This document shows positions 8,338 to 16,376 of a stretch of 50,274 nucleotides of DNA, piece after piece. The translations under genes were made by a program, and so were the position numbers. The notes under the pieces were generated by a model. It made no database searches and was not told the DNA's origin. It saw nothing but the letters and a program-made list of their open reading frames with translations. The stretch comes from an uncultured Paracoccaceae bacterium (GTDB taxonomy: Bacteria; Pseudomonadota; Alphaproteobacteria; Rhodobacterales; Rhodobacteraceae). The DNA lies in the NCBI GenBank assembly GCA_937146765.1, contig CAKZRP010000081.1:1-50274 (forward strand), written 5' to 3'. Each line of letters begins with the position of its first letter. Within the stretch, counting starts at the first letter, position 1.

Positions 8338-9996
8338 ATGGCCGATAGATTCCGCGTGACGCTGGCGCAACTCAACCCTACCGTGGGCGATCTCGCGGGC
8401 AATGCCGCCAAGGCGCGCGCTGCCTGGGAGGAGGGGCGCCGCGCCGGGGCCGATCTGGTGGCGCTGCCGGAGATGTTCATCACCGGCTACAACACCCAGG
8501 ACCTGGTGATGAAACCCGCCTTCCACCGCGCCGCCATGGCGGAGGTGGAAGCCCTGGCCGAGGCCTGCGCCGAGGGGCCCGCACTGGCGATCGGTGGCCC
8601 CTGGGTCGAAGGCGACAGGCTTTACAATGCCTATCTGATCCTGAAGGGCGGCAAGGTCGCCTCCAGGGTGCTGAAGCACCACCTGCCCAATGAGACCGTC
8701 TTTGACGAGGTGCGGATTTTTGATGCCGGACCGCTGGGTGGACCCTATTCTGTGGGCAATACCCGCATCGGCAGCCCGATCTGCGAGGATGGCTGGCACG
8801 AGGATGTGGCCGAGACTCTGGCGGAAACCGGTGCCGAATTCCTGCTGATCCCCAATGGCTCGCCCTATTACCGCGGCAAGATGGATGTGCGTTACAACCA
8901 CATGGTGGCGCGCGCGGTGGAGACCGGCTTGCCGGTGATCTACCTCAACATGGTGGGCGGGCAGGACGATCAGGTCTTTGACGGCGGCACATTTGCACTG
9001 AACCCGCATGGGGAGCTGGCCTTGCAGATGCCGGTCTTTGCCGAAGCCGTGACGCATCTCGATCTGGAACGCGGCTCCGAGGGCTGGCGCATTGTCGAGG
9101 GTGCAAAGGCGCATCTGCCCGACGCCTGGGAACAGGATTACCACGTGATGGTGCTGTCCTTGCGCGACTATATGGCCAAGACCGGGTTCAAGAAGGTGCT
9201 GCTGGGCCTGTCCGGCGGGGTCGATTCCGCGCTGGTCGCCGCCATCGCGGTGGATGCCATCGGGGCGCAAAACGTGCGCTGCGTGATGCTGCCTTCGGAA
9301 TATACCTCCTCCGAAAGCCTCGCCGATGCCGAGGCAGTGGCCAAGGCGCTGGGCGTGCACTACGACTATGTGCCGATTTCCGAAGGCCGTCAGGCGATCA
9401 CCAATACGCTGGCGCCGCTGTTCGCCGGACGGGACGCCGACCTCACCGAGGAAAACATCCAGTCCCGCCTGCGTGGCCTGCTGCTGATGGCGATGTCGAA
9501 CAAGTTTGGCGAGATGCTCCTGACCACCGGCAACAAGTCCGAGGTGGCGGTGGGCTATGCCACCATCTACGGCGACATGAACGGCGGCTACAATCCGATC
9601 AAGGATCTCTACAAGACCCGGGTCTTCGAGACCTGCCGCTGGCGCAATGCCCATCACCGCGACTGGATGATGGGGCCCGAAGGCGAGGTGATCCGTCCCA
9701 ATGTGATCGACAAGCCGCCTTCGGCCGAACTGCGCGAGGACCAGAAGGACAGCGATTCTCTGCCGGATTACCCGGAGCTGGATGCACTGCTCGAGATTCT
9801 CGTGGATCAGGAAGGCTCCATCGCCGATTGCGTCGCCGCAGGGTTCGACCGGGCGGTGGCGAAACGGGTGGAGCACCTGATCTACATCAGCGAATACAAG
9901 CGCTTCCAATCCGCCCCCGGCGCCCGGCTGACCCGGCGCGCTTTCTGGCTCGACCGTCGCTACCCGATCGTGAATCGCTGGCGCGACCCGAGCTGA
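8338..9996 (+). CDS. nadE: Glutamine-dependent NAD+ synthetase
   Basis: NadE amidates nicotinic acid adenine dinucleotide to NAD+, the last step of NAD synthesis, using ammonia released from glutamine. The 552 residues contain two domains. The N-terminal nitrilase-type glutaminase shows the catalytic triad Glu45 (LPEMF), Lys113 (KHHLPN) and Cys149 (PICEDGW). The C-terminal synthetase shows the ATP pyrophosphatase P-loop SGGVDS (292-297). The real start is the ATG at 8338, where the homologous sequence MADRFRVTLAQLNP begins, although the frame is open far upstream opposite the MORN repeats. Divergent from the MORN gene. Together with nadD at 23.2 kb, two steps of one pathway lie in this window but not in one operon. 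Confidence 0.96.
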   Translation: MADRFRVTLAQLNPTVGDLAGNAAKARAAWEEGRRAGADLVALPEMFITGYNTQDLVMKPAFHRAAMAEVEALAEACAEGPALAIGGPWVEGDRLYNAYLILKGGKVASRVLKHHLPNETVFDEVRIFDAGPLGGPYSVGNTRIGSPICEDGWHEDVAETLAETGAEFLLIPNGSPYYRGKMDVRYNHMVARAVETGLPVIYLNMVGGQDDQVFDGGTFALNPHGELALQMPVFAEAVTHLDLERGSEGWRIVEGAKAHLPDAWEQDYHVMVLSLRDYMAKTGFKKVLLGLSGGVDSALVAAIAVDAIGAQNVRCVMLPSEYTSSESLADAEAVAKALGVHYDYVPISEGRQAITNTLAPLFAGRDADLTEENIQSRLRGLLLMAMSNKFGEMLLTTGNKSEVAVGYATIYGDMNGGYNPIKDLYKTRVFETCRWRNAHHRDWMMGPEGEVIRPNVIDKPPSAELREDQKDSDSLPDYPELDALLEILVDQEGSIADCVAAGFDRAVAKRVEHLIYISEYKRFQSAPGARLTRRAFWLDRRYPIVNRWRDPS

Positions 9997-10131
9997 TCGC
10001 CGGGGCGCAAGTCTGGAAAATATGACCGGTCCGGCCCGGAATGAGGCCCGAAAAGCACAGGCCATGGGATCCGGCCAAGGTTTCTCGCTCGCGGCTGGAC
10101 CGGCCAAATCCGCAAGGACTAGAAGAGGCAC

Positions 10132-11430
10132 ATGCCTGGACCACAGCTGCCCCAGTTCAACGCAGATCGAGTGCTGCCACACGCGGTCGACGTCGTCGTC
10201 ATCGGCGGGGGAATCATTGGCGCATCCACTGCTCTGGAACTGGCCGAACGCGGCCATTCCGTCCTCCTGTGTGAAAAGGGCCAGATCGCGGGCGAACAAA
10301 GCTCGCGCAACTGGGGCTGGGTGCGCATGTCCCAGCGCGATCCGCGCGAAATGCCTCTGATGGAACACGCGCTGCGGATCTGGGAGGGGCTGGATGCGCG
10401 CACCGGCCATGCCACCGGCTTTACCCGCTCCGGCATCCTGTTCACCGCCCGCACCCGCCGCCGCGAGGCGGAATTGGCGCGCTGGGCAGAGCATCTCAAG
10501 GGCTTTGACCTGCCTGGTCAGATGCTGAGTGGCAAGGCGCTCGAAGATTTGGTCCCGGGCTATGGCAAGCGCCTGCGGGCGGGATACCATACCCCGGCGG
10601 ACGGGCGAGCGGAGCCGCAGATGGCCACCCATGCCATCGCCGCCGCCGCCCGCGACAAGGGGGCCTGCGTTGTCACCGGCTGCGCCGTGCGCGCGCTTGA
10701 TGTCGAGGCGGGGCGCATCCGGGGCGTGATCACCGAGAAGGGCCGCGTCGCCGCCACGGCGGTGGTGCTGGCGGGCGGTGCATGGTCGCGGCTCTTCCTG
10801 CGCAACGAGGGGATCTTCCTGCCGCAGCTCAAGGTGCTGAGCTCGGTGATGCGTCTCTCTCCGGTCGAGGGCGTGCCGGAGACGGCGCTCTGGGCCAACG
10901 GCTTTGCCCTGCGTAAACGCGCCGATGGCGGCTTTACCCTCGCCGCAGGGGGCGAAAACACCTTTGACATCGTGCCGGACACCTTCCGCATCGGCTACCG
11001 GTTCCTGCCTGCCTTCCTGCAGGATGTGACCGCGGTGGGCTTCCGCCTGTCCAGCCGCTGGGCGATCGAGACCGCTGAGGAGCGCCCCTGGGGTCCTCAG
11101 GACCGCTCGCCGTTCGAGCAATGCCGGATGCTTGACCCCGAGCCCTCGCAGAAGGCCCTGCGCCGTGGGCTGGCCGCGGCGCGCGAGGCTTTCCCCGCGC
11201 TGAAGAAATCCGATGTGACCCAGAGCTGGGGCGGGCTCATCGACGTGACCCCTGACGAGATCCCGGTGATCTCCGAGGTGCAGGCGCGTCCGGGCCTCTT
11301 CCTCTCCACCGGCTACAGCGGCCATGGCTTCGGCCTCGGCCCCGCAGCAGGGCGGCTGACCGCTGATCTGGTGACCGGCGACACCCCCATCGTGGACCCG
11401 CGCCCCTTCCGCCTCAGCCGCTTCACCTAG
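10132..11430 (+). CDS. FAD-dependent amine/amino-acid oxidoreductase (DadA-like)
   Basis: The product is a 432-residue flavoenzyme of the DAO family (glycine oxidase, sarcosine and D-amino-acid dehydrogenase relatives). The Rossmann FAD-binding motif VVVIGGGIIGAS lies at residues 21-32, followed by the acidic end of beta2 and the SSRNWGWVR segment seen in many Rhodobacterales members. The C-terminus has STGYSGHGFGLGPAAG, the second FAD-contacting motif. No signal peptide or membrane span. Substrate unknown; neighbours give no hint. A strong terminator follows immediately. Start ATG has GAGG seven bases upstream. Confidence 0.85.
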   Translation: MPGPQLPQFNADRVLPHAVDVVVIGGGIIGASTALELAERGHSVLLCEKGQIAGEQSSRNWGWVRMSQRDPREMPLMEHALRIWEGLDARTGHATGFTRSGILFTARTRRREAELARWAEHLKGFDLPGQMLSGKALEDLVPGYGKRLRAGYHTPADGRAEPQMATHAIAAAARDKGACVVTGCAVRALDVEAGRIRGVITEKGRVAATAVVLAGGAWSRLFLRNEGIFLPQLKVLSSVMRLSPVEGVPETALWANGFALRKRADGGFTLAAGGENTFDIVPDTFRIGYRFLPAFLQDVTAVGFRLSSRWAIETAEERPWGPQDRSPFEQCRMLDPEPSQKALRRGLAAAREAFPALKKSDVTQSWGGLIDVTPDEIPVISEVQARPGLFLSTGYSGHGFGLGPAAGRLTADLVTGDTPIVDPRPFRLSRFT

Positions 11431-11434
11431 CAAA

Positions 11435-11462
11435 AAGCCCCGACCGTTTCGTCGGGGCTTTC
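11435..11462. terminator. Rho-independent terminator
   Basis: A perfect ten-base stem (11435-11444 with 11451-11460) closes on a six-base loop and is preceded by five A and followed by T residues. It can serve both convergent genes, the flavoenzyme and the MBL-fold hydrolase. Confidence 0.9.
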
Positions 11463-11480
11463 TCGCGCAGGGCAGGGGCC

Positions 11481-12425
11481 TTAGCCCATCATCTGATAGC
11501 TCACGGGCACAAAGCGGAACCCTTCGCCGCGCGTTTCCACATAGCCCGCCGCAGGGAAGGGCATGTGATAGCCGATCATCGGTACCTTGCTCACTGCCAG
11601 CATATCCAGAACCCGCCGCCGCGTCGCCGAGGCCATGTCCTTGTCGGTGTCAAAACTGGTCTGCCATTCGGGATGGGCAAAGGGGAACACATAGTGGTTG
11701 GCCAAATCCGCCGTCAGCAGGAGCTGCTGACCGCCGCTTTCGATCATATAGACCATGTGGCCGGGCGTATGACCAAAGGCGGCCATGCCGGTCACGCCAG
11801 AGGCCACGGAGCCGCCATCCTCGATGAAGGTCATCTTTTCCGCCTGCGGCGTCACCTTGGCCCGTACATTGTCCGCGCCGCCATTGCCCTCGGGCAGGGC
11901 GGTCCAATGGTCATACTCGGCCGCCGCTGTGACATAGCGCGCGTTGGCGAATGTCGCCGCACCGCTGTCATCCGCCATGCCACCGATATGGTCGCCATGC
12001 ATATGGGTCAGCACCACTACATCGATCTCTTCCGGGGTCACTCCGGCATCGGCCAGGGCCATGGTGATGCCCCCGGCATTGAGGCCGGTGTCGAACAGGA
12101 TCTTTTCCGACCCGGTGTCCACCAATGTGGGCGTGAAATAGAACTGCGCCGCGCTGTCGGAGATGAAATTCTCCGCCGCCACCTCGGCAAACTCCTCCGC
12201 CGAGGCGCCGCCGCCAAAGATATCCTTCACCCCGTCGCGCCCGGTGCTGCCCGCCAGCAGGCTGTGCACGGTATAGTCCCCCACCTTGAAGGCCCGCGCA
12301 TGCAGGGGTTTTAGCGCATCTCCGTGACCTGCGGCACGTAGCGGCGCGGCCACCGTGGCGGCAAGGGGGGCCGCGGCAACGCCGGCCAGCGCGGCACGGC
12401 GGGAAAGCTTCAATGTCATCCTCAT
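11481..12425 (-). CDS. Exported MBL-fold metallo-hydrolase (Tat-type signal)
   Basis: This encodes 314 residues from the ATG at 12425, which has AGGGA five bases upstream; a longer frame to 12485 lacks support. The N-terminus SRRAALAG followed by an Ala-rich hydrophobic stretch looks like a twin-arginine export signal, pointing to a folded metalloenzyme in the periplasm. The zinc motif HMHGDH (141-146) and downstream GHTPGH-type segment are those of the metallo-beta-lactamase superfamily, in the subgroup that includes lactonases and quorum-quenching enzymes. The actual substrate is unknown. Convergent with the flavoenzyme gene and divergent from gltX. Confidence 0.85.
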   Translation of the reverse strand: MRMTLKLSRRAALAGVAAAPLAATVAAPLRAAGHGDALKPLHARAFKVGDYTVHSLLAGSTGRDGVKDIFGGGASAEEFAEVAAENFISDSAAQFYFTPTLVDTGSEKILFDTGLNAGGITMALADAGVTPEEIDVVVLTHMHGDHIGGMADDSGAATFANARYVTAAAEYDHWTALPEGNGGADNVRAKVTPQAEKMTFIEDGGSVASGVTGMAAFGHTPGHMVYMIESGGQQLLLTADLANHYVFPFAHPEWQTSFDTDKDMASATRRRVLDMLAVSKVPMIGYHMPFPAAGYVETRGEGFRFVPVSYQMMG

Positions 12426-12517
12426 GATCTCCCTGACTGAGTTGTTTTGGCGCAAGCTAGCGCCGCGCCTGCCGAAGTCTCTCAAAGGATCATCACGAAA
12501 CCGTGGGGACCCCGCCC

Positions 12518-12575
12518 TTCATCTTCTTCCAAATATCCCCGCCGGAGGCCGCGCCCCGCCGAGGGGCGCTCCGGC
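12518..12575 (+). repeat. Dispersed CTTCATCTT-CCAAATA motif with hairpin, copy B
   Basis: CCTTCATCTTCTTCCAAATA (starting at 12518) is followed by a GC-rich hairpin: GCCGGA + GCGCCCC (12541-12546, 12551-12557) pair with GGGGCGC + TCCGGC (12563-12575), with a four-base bulge. It lies in the MBL/gltX divergent region. See copies A and C. Confidence 0.55.
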
Positions 12576-12647
12576 AGCGCATCGGATCCGCGAAAACTGG
12601 ACAATTCCGCGCGCCTGTGACAGAGCAGGCGCAACAGGAGATTTGCG

Positions 12648-13973
12648 ATGACCACCACCCGTTTTGCGCCGTCGCCCACCGGCTATATCCACGTGGGCAA
12701 CCTGCGCACCGCACTGATGAACTATATGATCGCCCGCAAGGCTGGCGGCACCTTCATCCTGCGCATCGACGACACCGATCCCGAGCGCTCGAAGGAAGAA
12801 TATGTCGATGCGATCAAACAGGATCTCGAATGGCTCGGCCTGACCTGGGACAAGGTGGAACGCCAGTCCGAGCGTCTCGACCGCTATGCCGAGGCGGCAG
12901 ACAAGCTGCGCGAGATCTCCCGCTTCTACGAGGCGTTTGAAACCCCAACCGAACTGGACCTCAAACGCAAGAAGCAGCTCAATATGGGAAAGCCCCCGGT
13001 CTATGACCGCGCCGCGCTGGCTCTCACTGAGGCCGACAAGGAGGCGCTGCGCGCCGAGCGCGGCAATGGCGTCTGGCGCTTCAAGCTCGATCAGGAACGC
13101 ATCGACTGGACGGATGGTATCCTTGGGCCGATCTCCATTGACGCGGCCTCGGTTTCCGACCCGGTGCTGATCCGCGGCGACGGGCAGGTGCTCTACACGC
13201 TGGCCTCGGTGGTGGATGACACCGACATGGGCGTGACCCATGTGGTGCGGGGCGCCGACCATGTGACCAATACCGCGACGCAGATTCAGATCATGGCGGC
13301 GCTGGGCTATGGGCACCCGGAATTTGCCCACCACTCGCTCCTGACCGGTCCGCAGGGCGAGGCACTGTCGAAACGCCTCGGCACTCTGGCCTTGCGCGAC
13401 CTGCGCGAAGCGGGCGTGAAGCCGATGGCGCTCTTGTCGTTGATGGCGCGTCTTGGCTCTGCCGATCCGGTGGAATTGCGCACGGATCTTTCGGAGTTGA
13501 TCGAGGGATTTGATATCTCCCGCTTCGGCTCCGCGCCGACCAAATTCGACTCCGAAGACCTCTTCCCGCTGACCGCCCGCTACCTGCAGGGCCTGCCGGT
13601 CGATGCAGTCAAGGCGGAGCTCGATGCAATTGGCGTGCCCGCCGAGGTGCAGCCGGATTTCTGGGCGGTGGCGAAGGAAAACATCACCACGCTCAAGGAT
13701 CTTGAGGGCTGGTGGATCCTCTGCCGCGACGGGGCCGAGCCCCTGATCGACGAAGAGGACAAGGATTTCATTGCCGAGGCGATGACCCTGCTGCCCGCCG
13801 CCCCCTATGACAGCGAGAGCTGGGGCAAGTGGACCAATGAGGTGAAAGAGAAGACCGGCCGCAAGGGCAAGGGTCTCTTCATGCCGCTGCGCAAGGCGGT
13901 CACCGGTATGGAGCGCGGCCCGGATATGTCGGCACTGCTGGCGCTGATGCAAGTGGTGCGGGCGCGCGGTTAA
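12648..13973 (+). CDS. gltX: Glutamyl-tRNA synthetase
   Basis: GltX charges tRNA with glutamate. The 441 residues belong to the class I enzyme. The HIGH-type signature PSPTGYIHVGN is at 8-18 and the KMSKS-type loop is ALSKR (239-243). The insertion and anticodon domains follow. Alphaproteobacteria usually carry two GltX copies and lack glutaminyl-tRNA synthetase, making Gln-tRNA through GatCAB; the length and the missing zinc-binding cysteines in the insertion suggest this is the shorter copy. The ATG has AGGAG eight bases upstream. Monocistronic, bounded by a strong terminator. Confidence 0.95.
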   Translation: MTTTRFAPSPTGYIHVGNLRTALMNYMIARKAGGTFILRIDDTDPERSKEEYVDAIKQDLEWLGLTWDKVERQSERLDRYAEAADKLREISRFYEAFETPTELDLKRKKQLNMGKPPVYDRAALALTEADKEALRAERGNGVWRFKLDQERIDWTDGILGPISIDAASVSDPVLIRGDGQVLYTLASVVDDTDMGVTHVVRGADHVTNTATQIQIMAALGYGHPEFAHHSLLTGPQGEALSKRLGTLALRDLREAGVKPMALLSLMARLGSADPVELRTDLSELIEGFDISRFGSAPTKFDSEDLFPLTARYLQGLPVDAVKAELDAIGVPAEVQPDFWAVAKENITTLKDLEGWWILCRDGAEPLIDEEDKDFIAEAMTLLPAAPYDSESWGKWTNEVKEKTGRKGKGLFMPLRKAVTGMERGPDMSALLALMQVVRARG

Positions 13974-13998
13974 GGCACTGCAAGGCCAAGGTTTTAGA

Positions 13999-14029
13999 CG
14001 GGCGGGGCGCAGGCTCCGCCCGTTTTTTT
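13999..14029. terminator. Rho-independent terminator after gltX
   Basis: CGGGCGG (13999-14005) pairs with CCGCCCG (14016-14022) and is followed by seven T. The run touches the stop codon of the convergent DUF2254 gene. Confidence 0.88.
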
Positions 14030-15209
14030 AGGCCTTGTCGACCAGCGCCTTGCGCATGGCGCGCGCGGCCTCCGGCATCGCCGGGTTGGGATGATCTGCC
14101 AGCGCGCAGAGTGCCTTGTCCATCCATTCCATCACCTCGGGCGCATCTTCTGCACAGCGCGCGATGGGCGGGAAACTGGCCTTCAGCAGGGCCTCTGCCG
14201 TGACGGGGGGCAGGGTGATGCGGTCATATTTCACCTCCTCCTGAGGGGTCTCGGCATTCACCGGCAGGGTCTCCCACAACAGGCGCTCGATCCGCCCCAT
14301 CACCTCGATCGCCGTTCCGGGGTCGTTGACGCCCGGCGACAGCGCACGCTGCGCGGTTTCCGCCAAAAGCGTCAGGCCAAAGCTTGGGTCCTGTTCGAAA
14401 CTCCGCACATCGCCGATATCGATGAGGGCTGCCGCCTTGTCGCAGAACGCTTCCCCCACGCCGGTTGCCACCGCCAAGGGGCGGTCCCGCAGCACAAAGT
14501 CGCCGGGCAGGCGGGTCAGATGCACCGTCGCACCCGCCTCCGCCGCCAGATCCTGCAACCGCATCATGTCGACAAAGCGCACAAAGCCGCTGGCCTTGGC
14601 CGGGATCGCGCGCCCGTCTGGTGCGTCCTCGGTTCGGCACCGCCCACCGAGGTTCGGGGTGTCGCGGCGCGCCTCAAGGCTCTTGCGCGTCTGGGTCTCG
14701 ATCAGCCGCAGTGTATGGTCCATGCTGCCGAGATCCGACAGGTGGTCGATCCAGCGCAGCATCGACACCACGATCAGCGCCACCACCAGAACCGTCATCA
14801 CAAAGACCACAAAGGCCGCGCCCTGGGGGTAGATCTGGGCCCGGAACAGGATGATCGCGCTGAGGGAGTAGATAAACCCGCCGGTAAAGGTCGCCAGCAC
14901 GCTCTGGGTCACAGTGTCTTCCAGAAGCAGCCGGTAGACCCGCGGCGTCGCCATGCCGGAGGCGGTGCGATAGGCGCTCACCATCACGTTGAGGGAAAAC
15001 GTGGTGACCGCCAACATGCCGGAGGCGAGGATATTCAGCACCGGCAGCACCGCGTCGCGGCCAAAGCGGTCGGCCCAGCCCTGCGGCAGGATCGGCGTCA
15101 ACAGGGGGGCCACCGCCAGCGACAGCAGGGAAAACAGCGAGATCAGCGCCACCCGGAACCAGAGCTGGCGGGTGATGCGCCGCAACAGGAGGAGGCTGCG
15201 GGAGATCAT
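14028..15209 (-). CDS. DUF2254 inner-membrane protein
   Basis: This 393-residue protein matches the DUF2254 family. The N-terminal half has four hydrophobic segments (about residues 17-40, 55-78, 105-125 and 130-152). The C-terminal half is soluble and carries a conserved core with LSPGVNDPGTAIEV. Function is not known for the family; a channel or sensor role has been guessed from topology but not shown. Its start overlaps the stop of the upstream cyclotransferase-like gene by ATGA, so the two are translationally coupled. Confidence 0.88.
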   Translation of the reverse strand: MISRSLLLLRRITRQLWFRVALISLFSLLSLAVAPLLTPILPQGWADRFGRDAVLPVLNILASGMLAVTTFSLNVMVSAYRTASGMATPRVYRLLLEDTVTQSVLATFTGGFIYSLSAIILFRAQIYPQGAAFVVFVMTVLVVALIVVSMLRWIDHLSDLGSMDHTLRLIETQTRKSLEARRDTPNLGGRCRTEDAPDGRAIPAKASGFVRFVDMMRLQDLAAEAGATVHLTRLPGDFVLRDRPLAVATGVGEAFCDKAAALIDIGDVRSFEQDPSFGLTLLAETAQRALSPGVNDPGTAIEVMGRIERLLWETLPVNAETPQEEVKYDRITLPPVTAEALLKASFPPIARCAEDAPEVMEWMDKALCALADHPNPAMPEAARAMRKALVDKA

Positions 15210-15784
15210 GTGCGCTCCGTCACCACCGGCGCGCCGACCTCGGCGATCAGCTGGTCGTGCAGCGACATCTCCGCCGCTGTCATCGCCTGATGGCGCGGAT
15301 AGCCAGGGGCGGTGCGGTCATCGAGGATGCCAACCTCCCAGCCATCGGTGCTGGCCATAAACGCGTGCACGCCCGCCTCGCCAAAGACCTGCGCATAGCC
15401 ACGCAGCACCACGTCGAGATAGCTCAGGGGGATCAGGTTCTTGTTGCTCTCGGGGGCGATATTCTCCTCCGGCACCTGATAGAGCGCCACCTGCGGCGCA
15501 GGCATCAGGTCATGGCTGATCTCGCCCGAGACATCGACGCGCACATAGGCATATTCGCGTTCATCAAGCGCCGCCCAATCCGCGCCGGGCACCGCCGCCA
15601 TCAACCCGTCGATCGCGTGACCCGGCGCCCGCGTCACGCTCAAGAAAGCCAGGGGACGCGCCTTGCTGCGCACCCAGCTGCGGCGCCAGCCATTGAGACG
15701 GGCAGGCCGCGCATCGTTGTAGATATGGGTCGCGCGGTTGACGAGGCTGCCGAAACCGAAGAAATGCGGGGGAATTTGGGTCAT
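15206..15784 (-). CDS. Gamma-glutamylcyclotransferase-like protein
   Basis: The product has 192 residues. The N-terminal FGFGSLVNR is the substrate-binding loop of the gamma-glutamyl cyclotransferase / AIG2 fold (usually YGSL), followed by the conserved strand LNGWRRSW. Members release 5-oxoproline from gamma-glutamyl compounds such as glutathione breakdown products, but many bacterial members have no measured activity. It overlaps the DUF2254 gene by four bases and is divergent from the NsrR-type regulator, so the FNR-like box between them could act on either gene. Confidence 0.75.
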   Translation of the reverse strand: MTQIPPHFFGFGSLVNRATHIYNDARPARLNGWRRSWVRSKARPLAFLSVTRAPGHAIDGLMAAVPGADWAALDEREYAYVRVDVSGEISHDLMPAPQVALYQVPEENIAPESNKNLIPLSYLDVVLRGYAQVFGEAGVHAFMASTDGWEVGILDDRTAPGYPRHQAMTAAEMSLHDQLIAEVGAPVVTERT

Positions 15785-15822
15785 CTACGCTCTGCTGCCG
15801 TTCTCAAAAAACTTTGCGGGCT

Positions 15823-15836
15823 TTGATGTATGTCAA
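15823..15836. promoter_or_regulatory. FNR/Dnr-type operator half-sites TTGAT-N4-GTCAA
   Basis: TTGAT GTAT GTCAA matches the CRP/FNR-family dyad (TTGAT-N4-ATCAA) at 9 of 10 half-site positions. It lies 69 bp upstream of the nsrR-like ATG and 38 bp upstream of the divergent cyclotransferase-like gene. FnrL, Dnr or NnrR-type regulators of Rhodobacterales would be the candidates to bind. Confidence 0.6.
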
Positions 15837-15905
15837 ACCGCTTTTTCACCGGATTTGCAACAGTGGGCCACCGTTGCCCCGTTCCTCGTATCTGTGAGTT
15901 TGGCC

Positions 15906-16370
15906 ATGCGCATCACCAAGAGAACCAATATTGCCGTCCGCCTGTTGATGTATTGCGCGTTGAATGAAGGTCGTCTCGTCACCAAGGCGGAGATCGCGGA
16001 ACGCTGCAATATCTCGGAAAACCATCTGGCGCAGGTGGTAAACCAGCTCGGGCAACTGGGGTTTCTGACCACCCAGCGTGGACGCAATGGCGGCCTCAGC
16101 CTCGGACGCGCGGCCGAGGACATCTGCATCGGTGATGTGTTCCGCCAGGTGGAGGGCGGTCTGCCGATGGTCGAGTGCTTTGCCGATGTGGACAATACCT
16201 GTCCGCTCGTGTCCGCCTGCCGCCTGCGCGATGCGCTGACGGCGGCGGGGGAGGCGTTTTACGGCGCGCTCGACGGCGTGACGCTGGAAAGCCTGACCTG
16301 CGACAACTTCGATCTGCAGCGCATCCTGGCGCCGGTCTCCTGCCCGGCGCCAACGGTCGCCCATGCCTGA
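15906..16370 (+). CDS. nsrR: Rrf2-family iron-sulfur regulator, NsrR type
   Basis: This encodes 154 residues from the ATG at 15906, where the family N-terminus MRITKRTNIAVRLLMY begins. The winged helix contains ISENHLAQVVNQLGQLGF, close to the NsrR recognition helix, followed by the wing RGRNGGLSLG. Three cysteines (Cys91, Cys99, Cys105; C-x7-C-x5-C) would hold the Fe-S cluster. NsrR senses nitric oxide through that cluster and represses NO-detoxification genes. The cysteine spacing is also that of RirA (iron regulation), so RirA-like function is the main alternative, but the recognition helix favours NsrR. An FNR-like box lies upstream. No obvious NO-detoxification gene (norB, hmp) is in the window, so targets must be elsewhere. 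Confidence 0.8.
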   Translation: MRITKRTNIAVRLLMYCALNEGRLVTKAEIAERCNISENHLAQVVNQLGQLGFLTTQRGRNGGLSLGRAAEDICIGDVFRQVEGGLPMVECFADVDNTCPLVSACRLRDALTAAGEAFYGALDGVTLESLTCDNFDLQRILAPVSCPAPTVAHA

Positions 16371-16376
16371 CGGGGT

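Noticed and set aside
6667..9996. A single 1109-codon frame covering the MORN region and NAD synthetase
   Set aside because: The first half is the antisense of the MORN repeats, whose 69-bp period leaves the opposite frame open. Only the part from 8338 is NadE.
8296..11433. A 1045-codon reverse-strand frame opposite nadE and the flavoenzyme
   Set aside because: Antisense of two well-recognised genes; composition rich in His, Gln, Arg and Ala as expected of a shadow frame.
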